NCBI GenBank assembly: GCA_003255025.1
Contig: QANY01009110.1
Span: 1,178,001-1,242,000 of the forward strand
Source of the DNA: Datisca glomerata
Lineage: Eukaryota; Streptophyta; Magnoliopsida; Cucurbitales; Datiscaceae
DNA length: 64,000 nt
Reading direction: 5' to 3'
Both the position numbers and the translations under genes were made by a program. Under the pieces are notes generated by a model. The model was not told the origin of the DNA and made no database searches. It worked only from the letters and a program-made list of their open reading frames with translations. This document shows positions 25,554 through 43,000 of the stretch, piece by piece (positions within the stretch are counted from its first letter, which is position 1; each line of letters begins with the position of its first letter).

Positions 25554-26430
25554 TAACATTAATGTATATAAAAAAGTCTACATGAAAGGGTAGTTAAATG
25601 AAAAAAATTGTCATGGAAAGGGAAAAAAAATAATTTGGACATTAGATGACGAGATTCTGCGTCATCTAATGCTTTTGGCAGCACATTTGATGACGGAGAT
25701 TCTGCGTCATCTAATAACTTTTGACGGAACCTATGATGACGGGGATTCTCCGTCATCTAATTGGTTTTCGCGGCACTCTATTATAACGATTTTTATTGAA
25801 AAAGAGTAAACATGACAGCCCGAGAGATGACATATGGAAAAAATAGTAAAATAATGTTGAGATAGTAAAATGAAAAACTACATAGAAATCAAAAGAGCTT
25901 CTAGGCTCAAGTAAAATACAACAAAAAATGGAGCGGATTTTATAAAAAAATTTGGAGCTTCTAAGCTCAGGTAAAATATTAATGTATATAAAAAAGTAAT
26001 GTATTTTAACATTAATGTATATAAAAAAGTCTATGTGAGAGGGTAATTAAATGAAAAAAATTGTCATGGAAAGGGAAAAAAATAATTTGGACATTAGATG
26101 ACGAGAATTCCCCATCATCTAAATGCTTTTGGTGGCACATTTGATGACGGAGATTCTGCGTCATCTAATAACTTTTGGCGGAACCTATGATGACGGGGAT
26201 TCTCCGTCATCTAATTGGTTTTCGCGGCACTCTATTATAACGATTTTTATTGAAAAAGAGTAAACATGACAGCCCGAGAGATGACATATGGAAAAAATAG
26301 TAAAATAATGTTGAGATAGTAAAATGAAAAACTACATAGAAATCAAAAGAGCTTCTAGGCTCAGGTAAACTACAACAAAAAATGGAGTGGATTTTATAAA
26401 AAAATTTGGAGCTTCCATGCTCTGGAATTT
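25554..26430. repeat. 453-bp tandem duplication of CACTA subterminal sequence
   Basis: Bases 25554-25980 and 26007-26430 are near-identical copies, both starting TAACATTAATGTATATAAAA. Each copy holds three motifs of the type GATGACGGGGATTCTCCGTC. In reverse complement each copy matches the left end of the element at 16572: TTTACTCTTTTT, then AAAAATCGTTATAATAG, then TGCCGCGAAAA, then GATGACGGAGAATCCCCGTC, in the same order. The outermost terminus itself is missing here. Confidence 0.75.
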
Positions 26431-27309
26431 CAGAAAAAAATGGAGCGGATTTCTGAAAAAATATAGCTCCACCCAATTCCAAGACGTTAGAATCTGCTTA
26501 CGACGTGAATTTGATCAAAACAACGACCAAATTAAAGATAAATTTCATACTTTTTATCTCAAATTTTCTTTGAAATTGCAACTGGAAGCAAGGCCATGGA
26601 GGGGGTGAGAGTAAAGAGAAAGAAACGGTACCGGCATACACAACCGGGGTGTCATCATCGACGTCTTCGTCATCTTCAAGCATGTCACCACATCCAATGG
26701 AGGGATTACACGAGGTGGGTCCGCCACCGTTTCTCACAAAGACCTTTAATATGGTAGAATACCCATTAACGACGCCATTGTTTTTTGGAGTATAGCTCAC
26801 AACAGTTTCGTTGTTTGGGATTCTCACAAGTTTGCAGCATAGAAGAGAGAGATGTGAGAGAGAGGGATAGCAGAGAGAAGATAGAGTTGTCTTAAATTTT
26901 GAAGGAATATCGCAGTAGTATATTGAAGCTCTCATGGAAAAGAAAAAGAAAAAAATGGAGTTGCATGGTTAAGGTTCTCTCATGGGGAGAAGAAAAAAGG
27001 AAATGAAGGGTTCATTTTGGCTCCATTTTGAGGGAAAAGAGATTGGTGGGTGAGAGACTTTTGATGGCTTACATGTGACAAAAGATCTTGAATTACCCCA
27101 TTGCTCATTAAAAAATGCACGTGTAAGTTACGTGCATTGACTTCCGTCAGTTCTTTAGACGGAAGTCACGGTAGGTGCATTGTTGAAAAAATTAAAGGTT
27201 ATGGTGTTTTTTGCAAGATTTTAAAGGCGAGGGGGTCAAATGGTGCAATCACATAAAGGTCAGGGGGATTCACTATAATTAACCCTAGAAAAACAAATAA
27301 AGAGAGCAT
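26431..27309. other. unresolved stretch with one unrecognised minus-strand ORF
   Basis: A minus-strand frame of 145 codons (26498-26935, starting MRASIYYCDIPSK) includes GYSTILKVFVRNGGGPTSCN and an acidic run DMLEDDEDVDDDTP. I recognise no family. It lies next to transposon ends, so it may be a transposon-borne fragment or an old first exon. The stretch 27060-27290 is the diverged inverted counterpart of 21300-21540. Confidence 0.3.
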
Positions 27310-27624
27310 ATGTTTTATTTAACGCTCTCCTTCAAGTTGGCGTATAGATGTCCATCATTCCCAACTTGCGAATATTGGACTTAAGTAGAGATAGTCAGAC
27401 TGACTTCGTAAGAGCATCAATAGCTTGATTAGATGAATAAATAAAATTTGTAAAAGTAACACTAGACCAAACTTTATACCCAATGAAGTGGATGTTAACT
27501 TCAATATGCTTGACCTCTCTCATGAAGGACATAATCTAAGGCTAACATGATTGTCGACCGATTGTCACAATATAAAGTCAATGGGCAAATGGAAAGAAAA
27601 CTAAGTTCTGAAAAATCGAGTAGC

Positions 27625-28643
27625 CAAAAGTGTAAGTGGTTCAGTTCAGTTTAATGAATTTTATCAAACCGAACTGTAACTACGGTTTTAAAATTATAAA
27701 ACTGGACTGAATTGGACAATATGCATAAACTAAACCTTGAAAGAACAACTGAAATCGAAAACAACCGGACTAAACCGGCAGATTAACAGGAACTCAAAGT
27801 AAAACTCCATAAAATACCAACAAATCTCAGAAAAACAAAGATGAAGCCTTTAATCTTATACACCCATATCAAATATCACTAAGAAAAGCTAGAAAATTAA
27901 AACCCTAAAATAAGAGATGAAACTTTCTTAAAAAAGAGAGAGAACATAACAAATAATTAAAAAAATAGAATAAACAACTGGGATCTGGATGAGATGAACG
28001 CAAATGCTTCGGTATGGGCTAGGGCTCAGATCTGGAAGAGATGAACATGCGATCTTCGTCGGCTATGAGGTGCTGAACGTTGGCCGCTAAAGTTCATCAA
28101 CTGTGAGTTATTTCAGAGATAAGAGATTGCATATAAAAAAGAGAGACGATGGAGAGAGATACAATGAAGGGAGATAGATGATGGAGAGAGAGAGACGAGA
28201 TGGAAAGAGATTGGATGGAAAATTGAGGGAAAAAAGACGAGAGAGATGAGAGTCTAAAAAAGAGAGAAAGGTTGCAGGGGGTTTAGAAAAAATTAGAGTA
28301 ATTTAAAGTCTAGGGTTTTTTAAGGGTTGAAATCTTAAAAAAGAAAAAATAAAGGGAAAAACTAAGATGAAGGAATCGAACTCATGCGTTACCCCTTTTA
28401 AAGACTTGTTACATCTACCACTAAGCTAGAGACTTATTTGTCATTTACATGCACCGTATTTAACATATATCAGTGCAGTTCAGTTTCTAACGGTTTCACA
28501 TCCTTAAACGGAAAATCGAACAAAAAACTATGGTTTTTCTATTTCTCAAACCGATGGAAACTTGAATAATATGACAATTGACCGAAGCGTGTTAGTTTGG
28601 TTCGGTTCAGTTTGGTTAATTTTTTAGTTCACTTACACCCCTG
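27625..28643. mobile_element. about 1-kb insertion with short terminal inverted repeats (hAT-like)
   Basis: The left end CAAAAGTGTAAGTGGTT and the reverse complement of the right end, CAGGGGTGTAAGTGAAC, are inverted repeats that interrupt the copia pol frame between TCN*GSS and WLLDFSELSF. CAGGGGTGTAA is typical of plant hAT ends. Subterminal inverted stretches also occur (TCAGTTCAGTTT left, TTCGGTTCAGTTTGG right). A clear 8-bp target duplication was not found. No transposase is present, so it would be non-autonomous. The interior is GA-rich near 28130-28270. Confidence 0.5.
28366..28433 (-). pseudogene. degenerate tRNA-like segment with A- and B-box
   Basis: On the minus strand, TAGCTTAGTGG (28428-28418) resembles the D-arm/A-box and GAGTTCGATTCC (28383-28372) the T-arm/B-box of plant tRNAs, about 46 bases apart as in a tRNA body. 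No acceptor stem pairs convincingly. It lies inside the hAT-like insertion and may be a dead tRNA or the head of a tRNA-derived SINE. Confidence 0.4.
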
Positions 28644-29535
28644 CTGAAGAACCTTAATTACATGTTCCCTGGTCGACTATAGCCATGTACTCAGACTCAG
28701 TAGAAGATCAGAAAACATAGATTATTTCTTATTCTTCGAGGAGATGATATGACTCCCATTAAATGAACATAAACTAGATGTAGATGTCATATCCCTCTTA
28801 GGCCTAACATAGTCAACATCTAGTAAATCAAGATACATCAAATATGTTCTTGGAGTCATACAAAATAGAAAAACCATGGCGAGATTTCAAATACCTCAAG
28901 ATACAAAAAACACCATGCAAATGGAAGTAAAAGAACATGCATAAAATGGCGCAAAACTTATGGCAAATTCTAGGTTAGAATGATTGTTGGTAAGATAAAT
29001 GAGGCTCCTTACCAACCTCTTATACATACTCAGATCTGTCAACTGTTCACCAGATTCAGCAAAAAGTCTTATGTTTGAATTTATAGTAGTAGATGCAAGT
29101 TTACATCCCACCACCTGGCGTCACTAAGAATATCAAGTACATGTCTCCACTGAGTGAGATAAGTGCAATTCATGGATCGAGCTACCTTAATCTCCAAAAA
29201 ATATTCTCAGACCTCCTTGATCATTGATGTCCAAACGCTTAACTAAGATCTTTCTTGATCACGATAATGCCTAAGTATCATCACCAGTTAATATAATGTC
29301 GTCGACACATAAACTGATAGAATAAAACATTATTTCATCAAATTTTACCTGATAAAGCACGAGTGTTCATAATGGCATCTCATAATCCCCAATCCGAAAA
29401 CAAACTCACTAAATCTATTAGACCAAGCTATTAGAGATTATTTTAACCCAAACAACGATTTTATCAGATGAAAAATTTCTTGAAATACTCCCTGTTAGCC
29501 TGAAAGCCTAGTGTAGGATCCATGTAAATCATTGT

Positions 29536-31395
29536 TGGAGTTATGTTGGAGTTATGTCAATAAAGTAGGATGTAATAACTATTTATGAGTATTTAGTTAT
29601 TTCTCATACATTTTATATTATTAGATTTAATGAATGAATGAAAGTTTTTCTATTAATAAAAGTGTGTTTATAATCTACTCAAATCTTAGAATTATTGTCA
29701 ATGTAAGAAGTAAAGACTGAGGGGTCTTCTAGATAAACTCTTATGAGATAGTTCAGAATATCATTCACAGTCTGAGTATCGATTGGGCAATCAGATTATG
29801 ACTGTTAGGTTGAACCAAATGATGCCGGTCTTGGACCATGGAAGTGGAGACTCTAACATGTGACCTAGACATGTTAAATAGACCAGTAATAAATTAGTTT
29901 GGAGCAAAACCGTTTATTTAGCTCTAAATCAAATTGTTTACATCTTAAGGGTATTTTCATGATTACTTTAATCTTGAGGTGAATACGAAAACTTGACTTA
30001 GTTACTTGCGGTATTTGATACGCCAAATGAGTGAGTTCGAATTGTCAGACAAAACCTTGACTTTTAAGATCGTGATTCAACTACGTTGGAGTTATGTGAT
30101 TCACAGACATGAAATTCGTGGCGAGATTGTAAAATGCAACAATATCGCCTTATGTTTTATTGATGAGTGTGTGAATAAATAAACATGACTATGTATCCGA
30201 TGAAATGAACCATTGAATAAAACTTGATGAACTGTGCAAGGAAATTCACTATATGTCTTTCTTATTCTCAGTCAATAAAGAAGTTAAAGAAATAATAGCT
30301 ATAGAGGTAGATGGTAATTTTACATCTCGCTCTTGTTACTGATATTCACGATGGATAACATAGCAAAATATTATCTGGACTGTGAAATAAAAAATATTTA
30401 TTTACACCAATAAAAAATGTAGCGCGCATAAATCGAGAGTTGATTCGGCATCAGACCTATAGTGGAATCTTACGATGTGCAGATTAAATATGTTAGAAAT
30501 TTATGGAGATAAATTCGTCGAGTATTTAAATCATATAGCTTTATTCATGTGGGTCCGCTTAGCCTCAGGAGTATCTCATAAGAACAAGAATGAAAAACAA
30601 CACAGTTGGACCAAAAACATGTTTTGGACTAAGGTATACTTCATGAAGCCATATGTGATGGGTATCGTCACTAAAATAGTGAAGAGTAAAAATTAATATC
30701 CAATTAATTAATTATTATTTTTTAATTATTGGATAATTAGTAAATAAAATTAATTAATTAATTAATTGTTGGAGATCAATTTAATTTATCAATTTGGATT
30801 GATGAATTTGGATATAGTATTGACTCTAGGAAGATGTAAAATTTCGACAATTACAGTAAAAAGAGGAGAATTTCCGGCTATTGACAGCATATGAGTATGT
30901 GTGTAAATTCTATAATAAAAGGGATGACATTAGGGTGACATTCCTAAGTGTGTTAACACGACCTGATCGTAGTGTATGATTACACAGAGCAAAGAAAACA
31001 GTTTCTCTCTCCCCTTCATGTTGAAAACAGTTTCTTTTGAAAACAGTTTCTTCCTCCTTTGTTTTGAGAGCCCACACTCAATTCCTGACAACATTCTATT
31101 AAGATATATTTCTAAAAACTACGAGTGGTTGTTGGTGCGAATATTAGTTCAAGTTCTACGAAAAATGAAAAACACAAGACAATTAATAAGATTCTACCAA
31201 GTCCAAACTTTTCCTCCACAATAAAGGTATAATATTATTTCCACCTCTTCTAAATACGTGAATCTAAATATGTATGATCATAAAAAATTTTATATTTAAT
31301 ATGATTAAATCGTTGATGTAATTTTTTTTAATTTTTCATCCATAAACCGTTCGCGGTTCATTATTTTTCCTCAAATTTTTAAAACTCGATTCAAC
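29536..31395. other. non-coding insertion inside the copia remnant
   Basis: This stretch separates two parts of one copia RT reading frame, so it must be an insertion of about 1.86 kb. It begins near GTTGGAGTTATGTTGGAGTT. At about 30767 there is TGTTGGAGATCAATTTAATT, which looks like the 5' start of a plant LTR, and just before it a run of AATTAATTAATT (30742-30766). No gag or pol was recognised. It could be a deleted LTR element or solo LTR, but the boundaries are not proven. Confidence 0.35.
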
Positions 31396-31560
31396 AATCA
31401 CCTCATCCACAATCAACATTCATAAGAAACATTTTTGACATAAGATATCTTATGCAATGTCCAAGAGGAGGAAGCAATAAGAGAGATAATGAGACAAACA
31501 GTGGTAAGTTTATCAATCATGGTAAATTTGGTAGTAAAATCTTTGCCTGAAATTTGAGTA

Positions 31561-33610
31561 AAACCCAGAAACCAACCGAGTTTCTACGGATTAGTAATAT
31601 CACCTGCATAATATGTTAGGTTGAACACCCAATGATAACTTGAGTATTCACTTGAATCCTTTAAATTTTTTAATCAACTTGAAGAATGAAACGATGACTC
31701 ATAGGCTTGGTAAGGGAACCCATCGGAACCATAACAAAAGTGAGCATTATATAGCAACTGTAACCGCTTATGAAACCGAATGATCCTCTCATGTATGATC
31801 CTATATAGATTACCATAAAGAACGTTAGAGGAAAAGTCTAGGGAATTTTTGCAGAATAAATAACTTTTAGGAGGGCTGTTTTAAGAAATAACAGGTTTTC
31901 AATAATTTTAGGTAGATAATAGGTTTCTTAATCTGTCAATAATTTTAGACTAAAATGAACCAAATCTAAATATGGCGTGTTTGAAGAATTTTTGGGTATA
32001 TAAGTGATATATAGATTACACTAATTTGTTATATGTTTGATTTAAGGAAGTAGTTAATGCTAAAAAATTTAAAATTAAAACATCATAACCGCTCAACTAA
32101 AACCACAGAAATATTTGACAAACACTTCAATCACACTCAAATATTCATTGGAAACCGCCAATCAACAATTTTTCAAAAGAAAATGACTTGAGTAAACCAC
32201 CATTAACTCTTTCAATCTTAGATATACTGTCAAGTTATCTATAATATAATCAGTATATGTAGTAACCATTTTCTTTTCAACTGACTATTGATAATTATTG
32301 ATCAACCTATATATTTACTATATGAGTGAATCAAATCGTTATTATAATACATACATGATGATAAATGAGTCAATTAAAATTTCCTTTGAAATTGGTTGAA
32401 TTGTAGGTATTGATGATAACATTAATTTGATAGAATCTTTCATAAACTAAAATTTACTGATATTAAGGAAATAGATTCGATCATTAATTACCCTGATGAT
32501 TTAATTAATAAAAATTAAAAAAAATTAATTTCGAATTTGAATAATTAATTACCAGTAATTTAATTAATAAAAAACTCATATAAAATCAGGATTCGAAATC
32601 TATAAAAATAACGGTAAAATCATCTCACCACAATCTCGTCAAGCAATGGTTGATGATGTTGCAAGAAAACTTGTTTATTTACCTAAAGTTTGAAAAAAAT
32701 TGTTATTTCTTAAAATAACCTTCAAAACTTGCTTATTTGGTATAATTACTTAGAATTCTAAAGTCCCATGATGATATTGGGCATGCAACTGAGAGTTTAG
32801 ATAGAAGATAATTGCACCAAATAGATAAATTTTGAAAATCAATTTAAAAAATAACACATTTTTTCAATTATAGGTTAATAGCAGATTTTTAGTGCCGCAT
32901 CATCAAGCCAACAGTTGATGAATTTGTCGTTGATGATTTTAACTTTCGATTTACAGATTTTATAATCAAATTTGATGGACAGATTTTATAATCAAACTTT
33001 ATATATATTTTTTTATTTTTAATTAAATTAGATAATAATCAATGATTGATTATAGTTTACCTTTTTAGGTTATTATGATAAGGAAATATTATAGTTTAGA
33101 TGGTTGATTCGAATTCTGATATGGTACATAACAGATTTTTAGTGTCACGTCATTAGCCAGCTGTTGACGAATTTGTAGTTGTAATTTTAAATTTTGATTT
33201 ATAGATTCCATAATTAGATTTTGTGGGGTCTTTACATTTAATTAAATATTTCAGAATTTATTGTCTTTCAATTCAAACATTATTTTATATTTTTATTTTT
33301 AATTAAATTAGGTAATCAATGATTGATTATATTTTTTTAGCTAATTTTGATAATGTATATTTTAGTTTCAATGATTGATTATAATTCTGATAAGGTTAAT
33401 GACACATTTTTAGTGTCATGTCACAATCAACTGTTGAAGAATTCTGATAAGCTAAATGTTAAATATCTAACATGTTATATATTAATGATGATCAATTTAA
33501 TATAAAATTATTAATTAATTAAGAAACCTGCTATTTATTTAAATTTATTGAAAATTTGTTATTTTTTAAAATAACTTTAAAGTAGCCTATTATGCAAAAT
33601 TTTCCCAAAA
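31561..33610. other. AT-rich intergenic stretch with degenerate repeats upstream of DEG10
   Basis: No gene is seen. A unit beginning CAGATTTTTAGTG, then a CATCA-like motif, then CTGTTGA(T/C)GAATTT recurs at about 32883, 33130 and 33400 (spacing about 247 and 270). Between copies is AATCAATGATTGATTAT. These are three diverged tandem copies spanning about 32883-33460. Another sequence, AATAACAGG or CTGCTATTTATTT with AAAATAAC, recurs near 31890, 32700 and 33530. Confidence 0.5.
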
Positions 33611-33767
33611 GATATGGGCCGTCGCCGTATTTAGCCCAACCCAAATTCTGAAGAAAACCTATTACCATCATCCCCTTGCCCCTCCGCTCCTTCTCTCCGT
33701 GCCCTCCCCCTCCGGCGAGAAAAGTGTAGATACGAACTAGCCCAGGCCGAGGTCGGAGCCATTAACC
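33611..33767 (+). promoter_or_regulatory. DEG10 proximal promoter and leader
   Basis: GC content rises sharply after 33610. TGGGCC at 33615-33620 and AGCCCA at 33633-33638 (TGGGCT on the other strand) fit the site II consensus TGGGCY. This consensus is common in plant promoters of nuclear genes for mitochondrial and ribosomal proteins and agrees with the predicted organellar product. A CT-rich patch (33670-33715) follows, as in many plant leaders. No TATA box is evident. Confidence 0.5.
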
Positions 33768-39825
<6,058 letters not shown>

Positions 39826-40010
39826 GATTTCTTCTGAATCATTGCTAGAGAGGACAAAAATAGCTAGTCATCATTATATCCATATCCTCTCCCCCCTCTC
39901 TAAAATTTTTTGGTATGTTTATTTATCAAGAAGCTTCTTTGTATTGATATACACAGAGGTGTTATTGGAATATTAATTTAAATGAGAAAATGTTCTGAAT
40001 GAGTATGAAA

Positions 40011-43000
40011 GGGAAGTTGCTTTCTTTATGAGTGGTCGCTTGGAACCCTCGTAAACCCCCCCCCCCCCCNCCCCCCCCCCCCCTCGCCGTGAGAATCCCC
40101 TAGTGAGAACCCCACTCTCGACACTTCGTCGACGCCTCTGCCTTCTCCACCGGCGTTGCCGTCTCTCTCACCGGCGAACTCGCTTCCCCTATTTTACCTA
40201 ACCCGTGACACCTAAAAAGGGTATGAGTTTTACCCTAAACCCTGAGTTTCCCAATAGGCCAAGAAACCACAGACCTTCCCTGGCGCCGCCTCATCCTTGA
40301 CGACCCCGCCCTTCCCAGTTGCAGCCGAAGACCCATCTGACGTCGCCGGCGACGAAAATTTTATGTGTTTTTTCGTCAGAAACCTCCAAAAATATGTTTT
40401 TTTGAACATATGAACCGCCATGAGAGTATCTTTTGTGAGAGAGTGGAAATCGTTTGAGGTGTGGGACGATAGAGGTGACACCTTTACCGTTTTTCACCGG
40501 GTTGAGAGAGGCGAGGGAAAAATAAATTGCCTGTCTTTGAGTGAAAAGGAATTTAAATGGGTGATAAAGATTCTAAACAAGGTTGTGAAAGGGAAGATTG
40601 CGTTTTGGTGGTTCTCAGACGTTCGAAAGATGCGTATGTCCTCAAAGGTCAACAAGCATGGAACATTCATGGTAACCGAAGCTTGCTTGAATGGAAAATG
40701 CCATTCCATCTCTATTCCGGGAGTAGATTCAAAGGGGTGAGAATGGGTAGCATGGAAGTTGAACTCTTTCTTCTTGAAAAATGAAGCTTTCATTAAACCT
40801 GAAGTCTCATTTGCAGACGTTGTTGAATCTATAGACGAGAAGATTGGGAGGATCTGCAAGTCTGAGGAGCAAAGTCGTGAGTACAAAATAAACCCAAAGT
40901 CTCAAATGGAGGTTGTGCTGAATAGATGTTTGCTTGGACGGGTGACCTCAAGACTCGGGGTCTCGTCAGTGTTTCTCTTCAAGTTTTTTCTTAGAAAGTA
41001 TCCTCTAAGTGGACTGATAAGAGTCCAACTTGTGTAGTACGAGAAACATTTGTTTGAGTTTCGTTCCCACTCAGCAGCAGCGAAATTCATCGGCTCTTTC
41101 AAGTTCGAAGGCACACCCATGGAGATGAAATGGTGGACCCGTTTTGAAGGTTGTGCCGTGGAACAATGTTATGAAGATTGTTGTTGGATAAAAACTCACG
41201 GGATACCTCTACACTTATGGGATTACAAGACATTCAAAACCATCAGAGACAGGTGCGGTGGCTTGCAGAGAGTGGATATCGACACTATGAATCTTAAAGA
41301 ATTACGTTGGGCAAAGCTGTTAGTGAGAAAGAGTAAGGAGAATTCAGAGTGTTCTATTCCGAAATCAATCAACTTATATGCCAGAGAATCATTTTTCTCA
41401 ATCTCGATTGAGGAAGAATTGGGAGCTATGGCGCTAGATAGGAGTAAACCTAAGCAAGTGATCTCAAAGAAGAAGATTGTGGCGTCTCACGTGTCTGAGG
41501 CGCGTGGCTCTGGGGGATACAGTCACATTTTAAATTTTAAACATCTGGACAACAGACACATGGCTAAGAAGGTTGGTTCGCGTAAAGTGGAAAATGGGTT
41601 TGGTAAGTCTATCAAACGTCATAATAAGCCCACTGATGAGAATCTCAACTCACGAGCCCTCTCTTGAATTAACAATCGATCCAAAAAAGTCTGGGTTGCT
41701 AAATCTAATCAGAGTTTTTCGAAATCTGAGATTCAGGCTCCATCTCTAGCCAAATGGACCCGAATCCCTAACCCCTTTGTTGAAGTTCAGGGAATTCGGT
41801 CGCATGCTAAAGGCGAATGCAATGGTTCGAAAGGATTTTAGGACAGTGAAACAGTCGAAACAGAGGCGTACATGGGGGATTTTTTGTTAGAATTTTCGAG
41901 GGAAATAGACCCAGCAAGCGATTTCGACCCGGGAGAGATGAACGAGACACAGTTGCAGATGGTACTCTTCCAACCTAGATGGGAGACCAAATGCAATGAA
42001 CTAACAAACGCCCATGACTTCTCTTGAACTGATTGAAGTTCCGGAGGTATTTGATGAATACTTTAAGGCTTTAAAAGACCAGGAAGTTATTTTGGGGTGG
42101 GTGCTCAAAAAATTGAAATTTTTGTCTAGGGGGTACCGGTTAATGGGTTTGAAGATAGAGCTCAAGCCCTCTTTGCAAACATAAAAGACAGATGGAAGCA
42201 GCGGGATTCTCGAAAATGCCGCTCTGCGACTCCCAAGAGAAAAGGGGTTAACGAGCTCAAATGATTTTGATGGACTGTGAATTATGAAAAAGAAAGGGCT
42301 GAAGTAACAATAAAGAGCTTGAGGGGCATGGTCTATCTATCCATCCATTATCTTTATGAAGCTTTCGATTCTGTCTTAGAACGTAAGGGGCTTGAACGAT
42401 TTAGACAAAATGGTCGTTATTAAAAATTTGGTCAAGTATTTGAACCCATATATCATCTATGTGCAGGAAATGAAGCTGGGAAAAATAGACAGCCACCTCT
42501 TCAGAAGTGTTTAGGGTAAAATGGGAGGCCAATGGCTATATCTTGAGTTCGTGGGCGAGCATGAGGTATTCTGATTTGCTGGGACAGGGATAAAGTCGAA
42601 ATGGTTAGCTCTATGAAAGGTTCTCACTCCTTTTCTATCTTATTTAGGAACGTAGATGACAAATTGGAGTGGGTATTTACTGAAGTTTGTGGGTCGTGTC
42701 GTGATGACTTGAGGGACATTTTTCTTAGCGAGCTGACTTCAGTTAAAGCTTTGTGGAATCATCCTTGGTGTATTGGGGGAGACTTCAACCTGGTTAAGCA
42801 TCCTGGAGAACAGTCAAATGGGGATTCTTTTTCTGCGGAGATGGCTGATTTTTCTAATTTCTGTTCTAGGTTTGATCATTTCTTGGTCTTTTATAATTGG
42901 GAGGAAGTCTTCACCGACCTGAGGCTGCAATGTCTCCCAAGGGCGTTGTTTGACCATTCGCCTATCCTTTTATCGCACGAGAATTCAGTCGGCCATAAAA

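Larger units (their letters stand above)
27310..31560 (-). mobile_element. decayed Ty1/copia retrotransposon, broken by two insertions
   Basis: Minus-strand pol remnants appear in correct order. At 31560-31395 there is an RT start-like segment (SGKDFTTKF, then LHKISYVKN). At 29535-29460 there is YMDPTLGFQANREYF. At 29330-29130 lies the RT core, with CVDDIILTGDDT in place of the usual YVDD and then LVKRLDINDQGGLRIFFGD. At 29114-28896 is GCKLASTTI...YKRLVRSLIYLT. At 27600-27320 are RNase H (PLTLYCDNRSTIMLA) and the C-terminal SNIRKLGMMDIY. Stops and frameshifts are frequent and no LTRs were found, so it is inactive. Insertions split it at 27625-28643 and about 29536-31395. Confidence 0.75.

Noticed and set aside
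26498..26935. 145-codon minus-strand frame as a confirmed gene
   Set aside because: No recognised domain, an unusual composition, and it adjoins transposon ends. It is noted only as an unresolved frame.
40056..40083. C-run as a real regulatory or quadruplex element
   Set aside because: It contains an N and resembles the two other unresolved homopolymers. Length and composition cannot be trusted.
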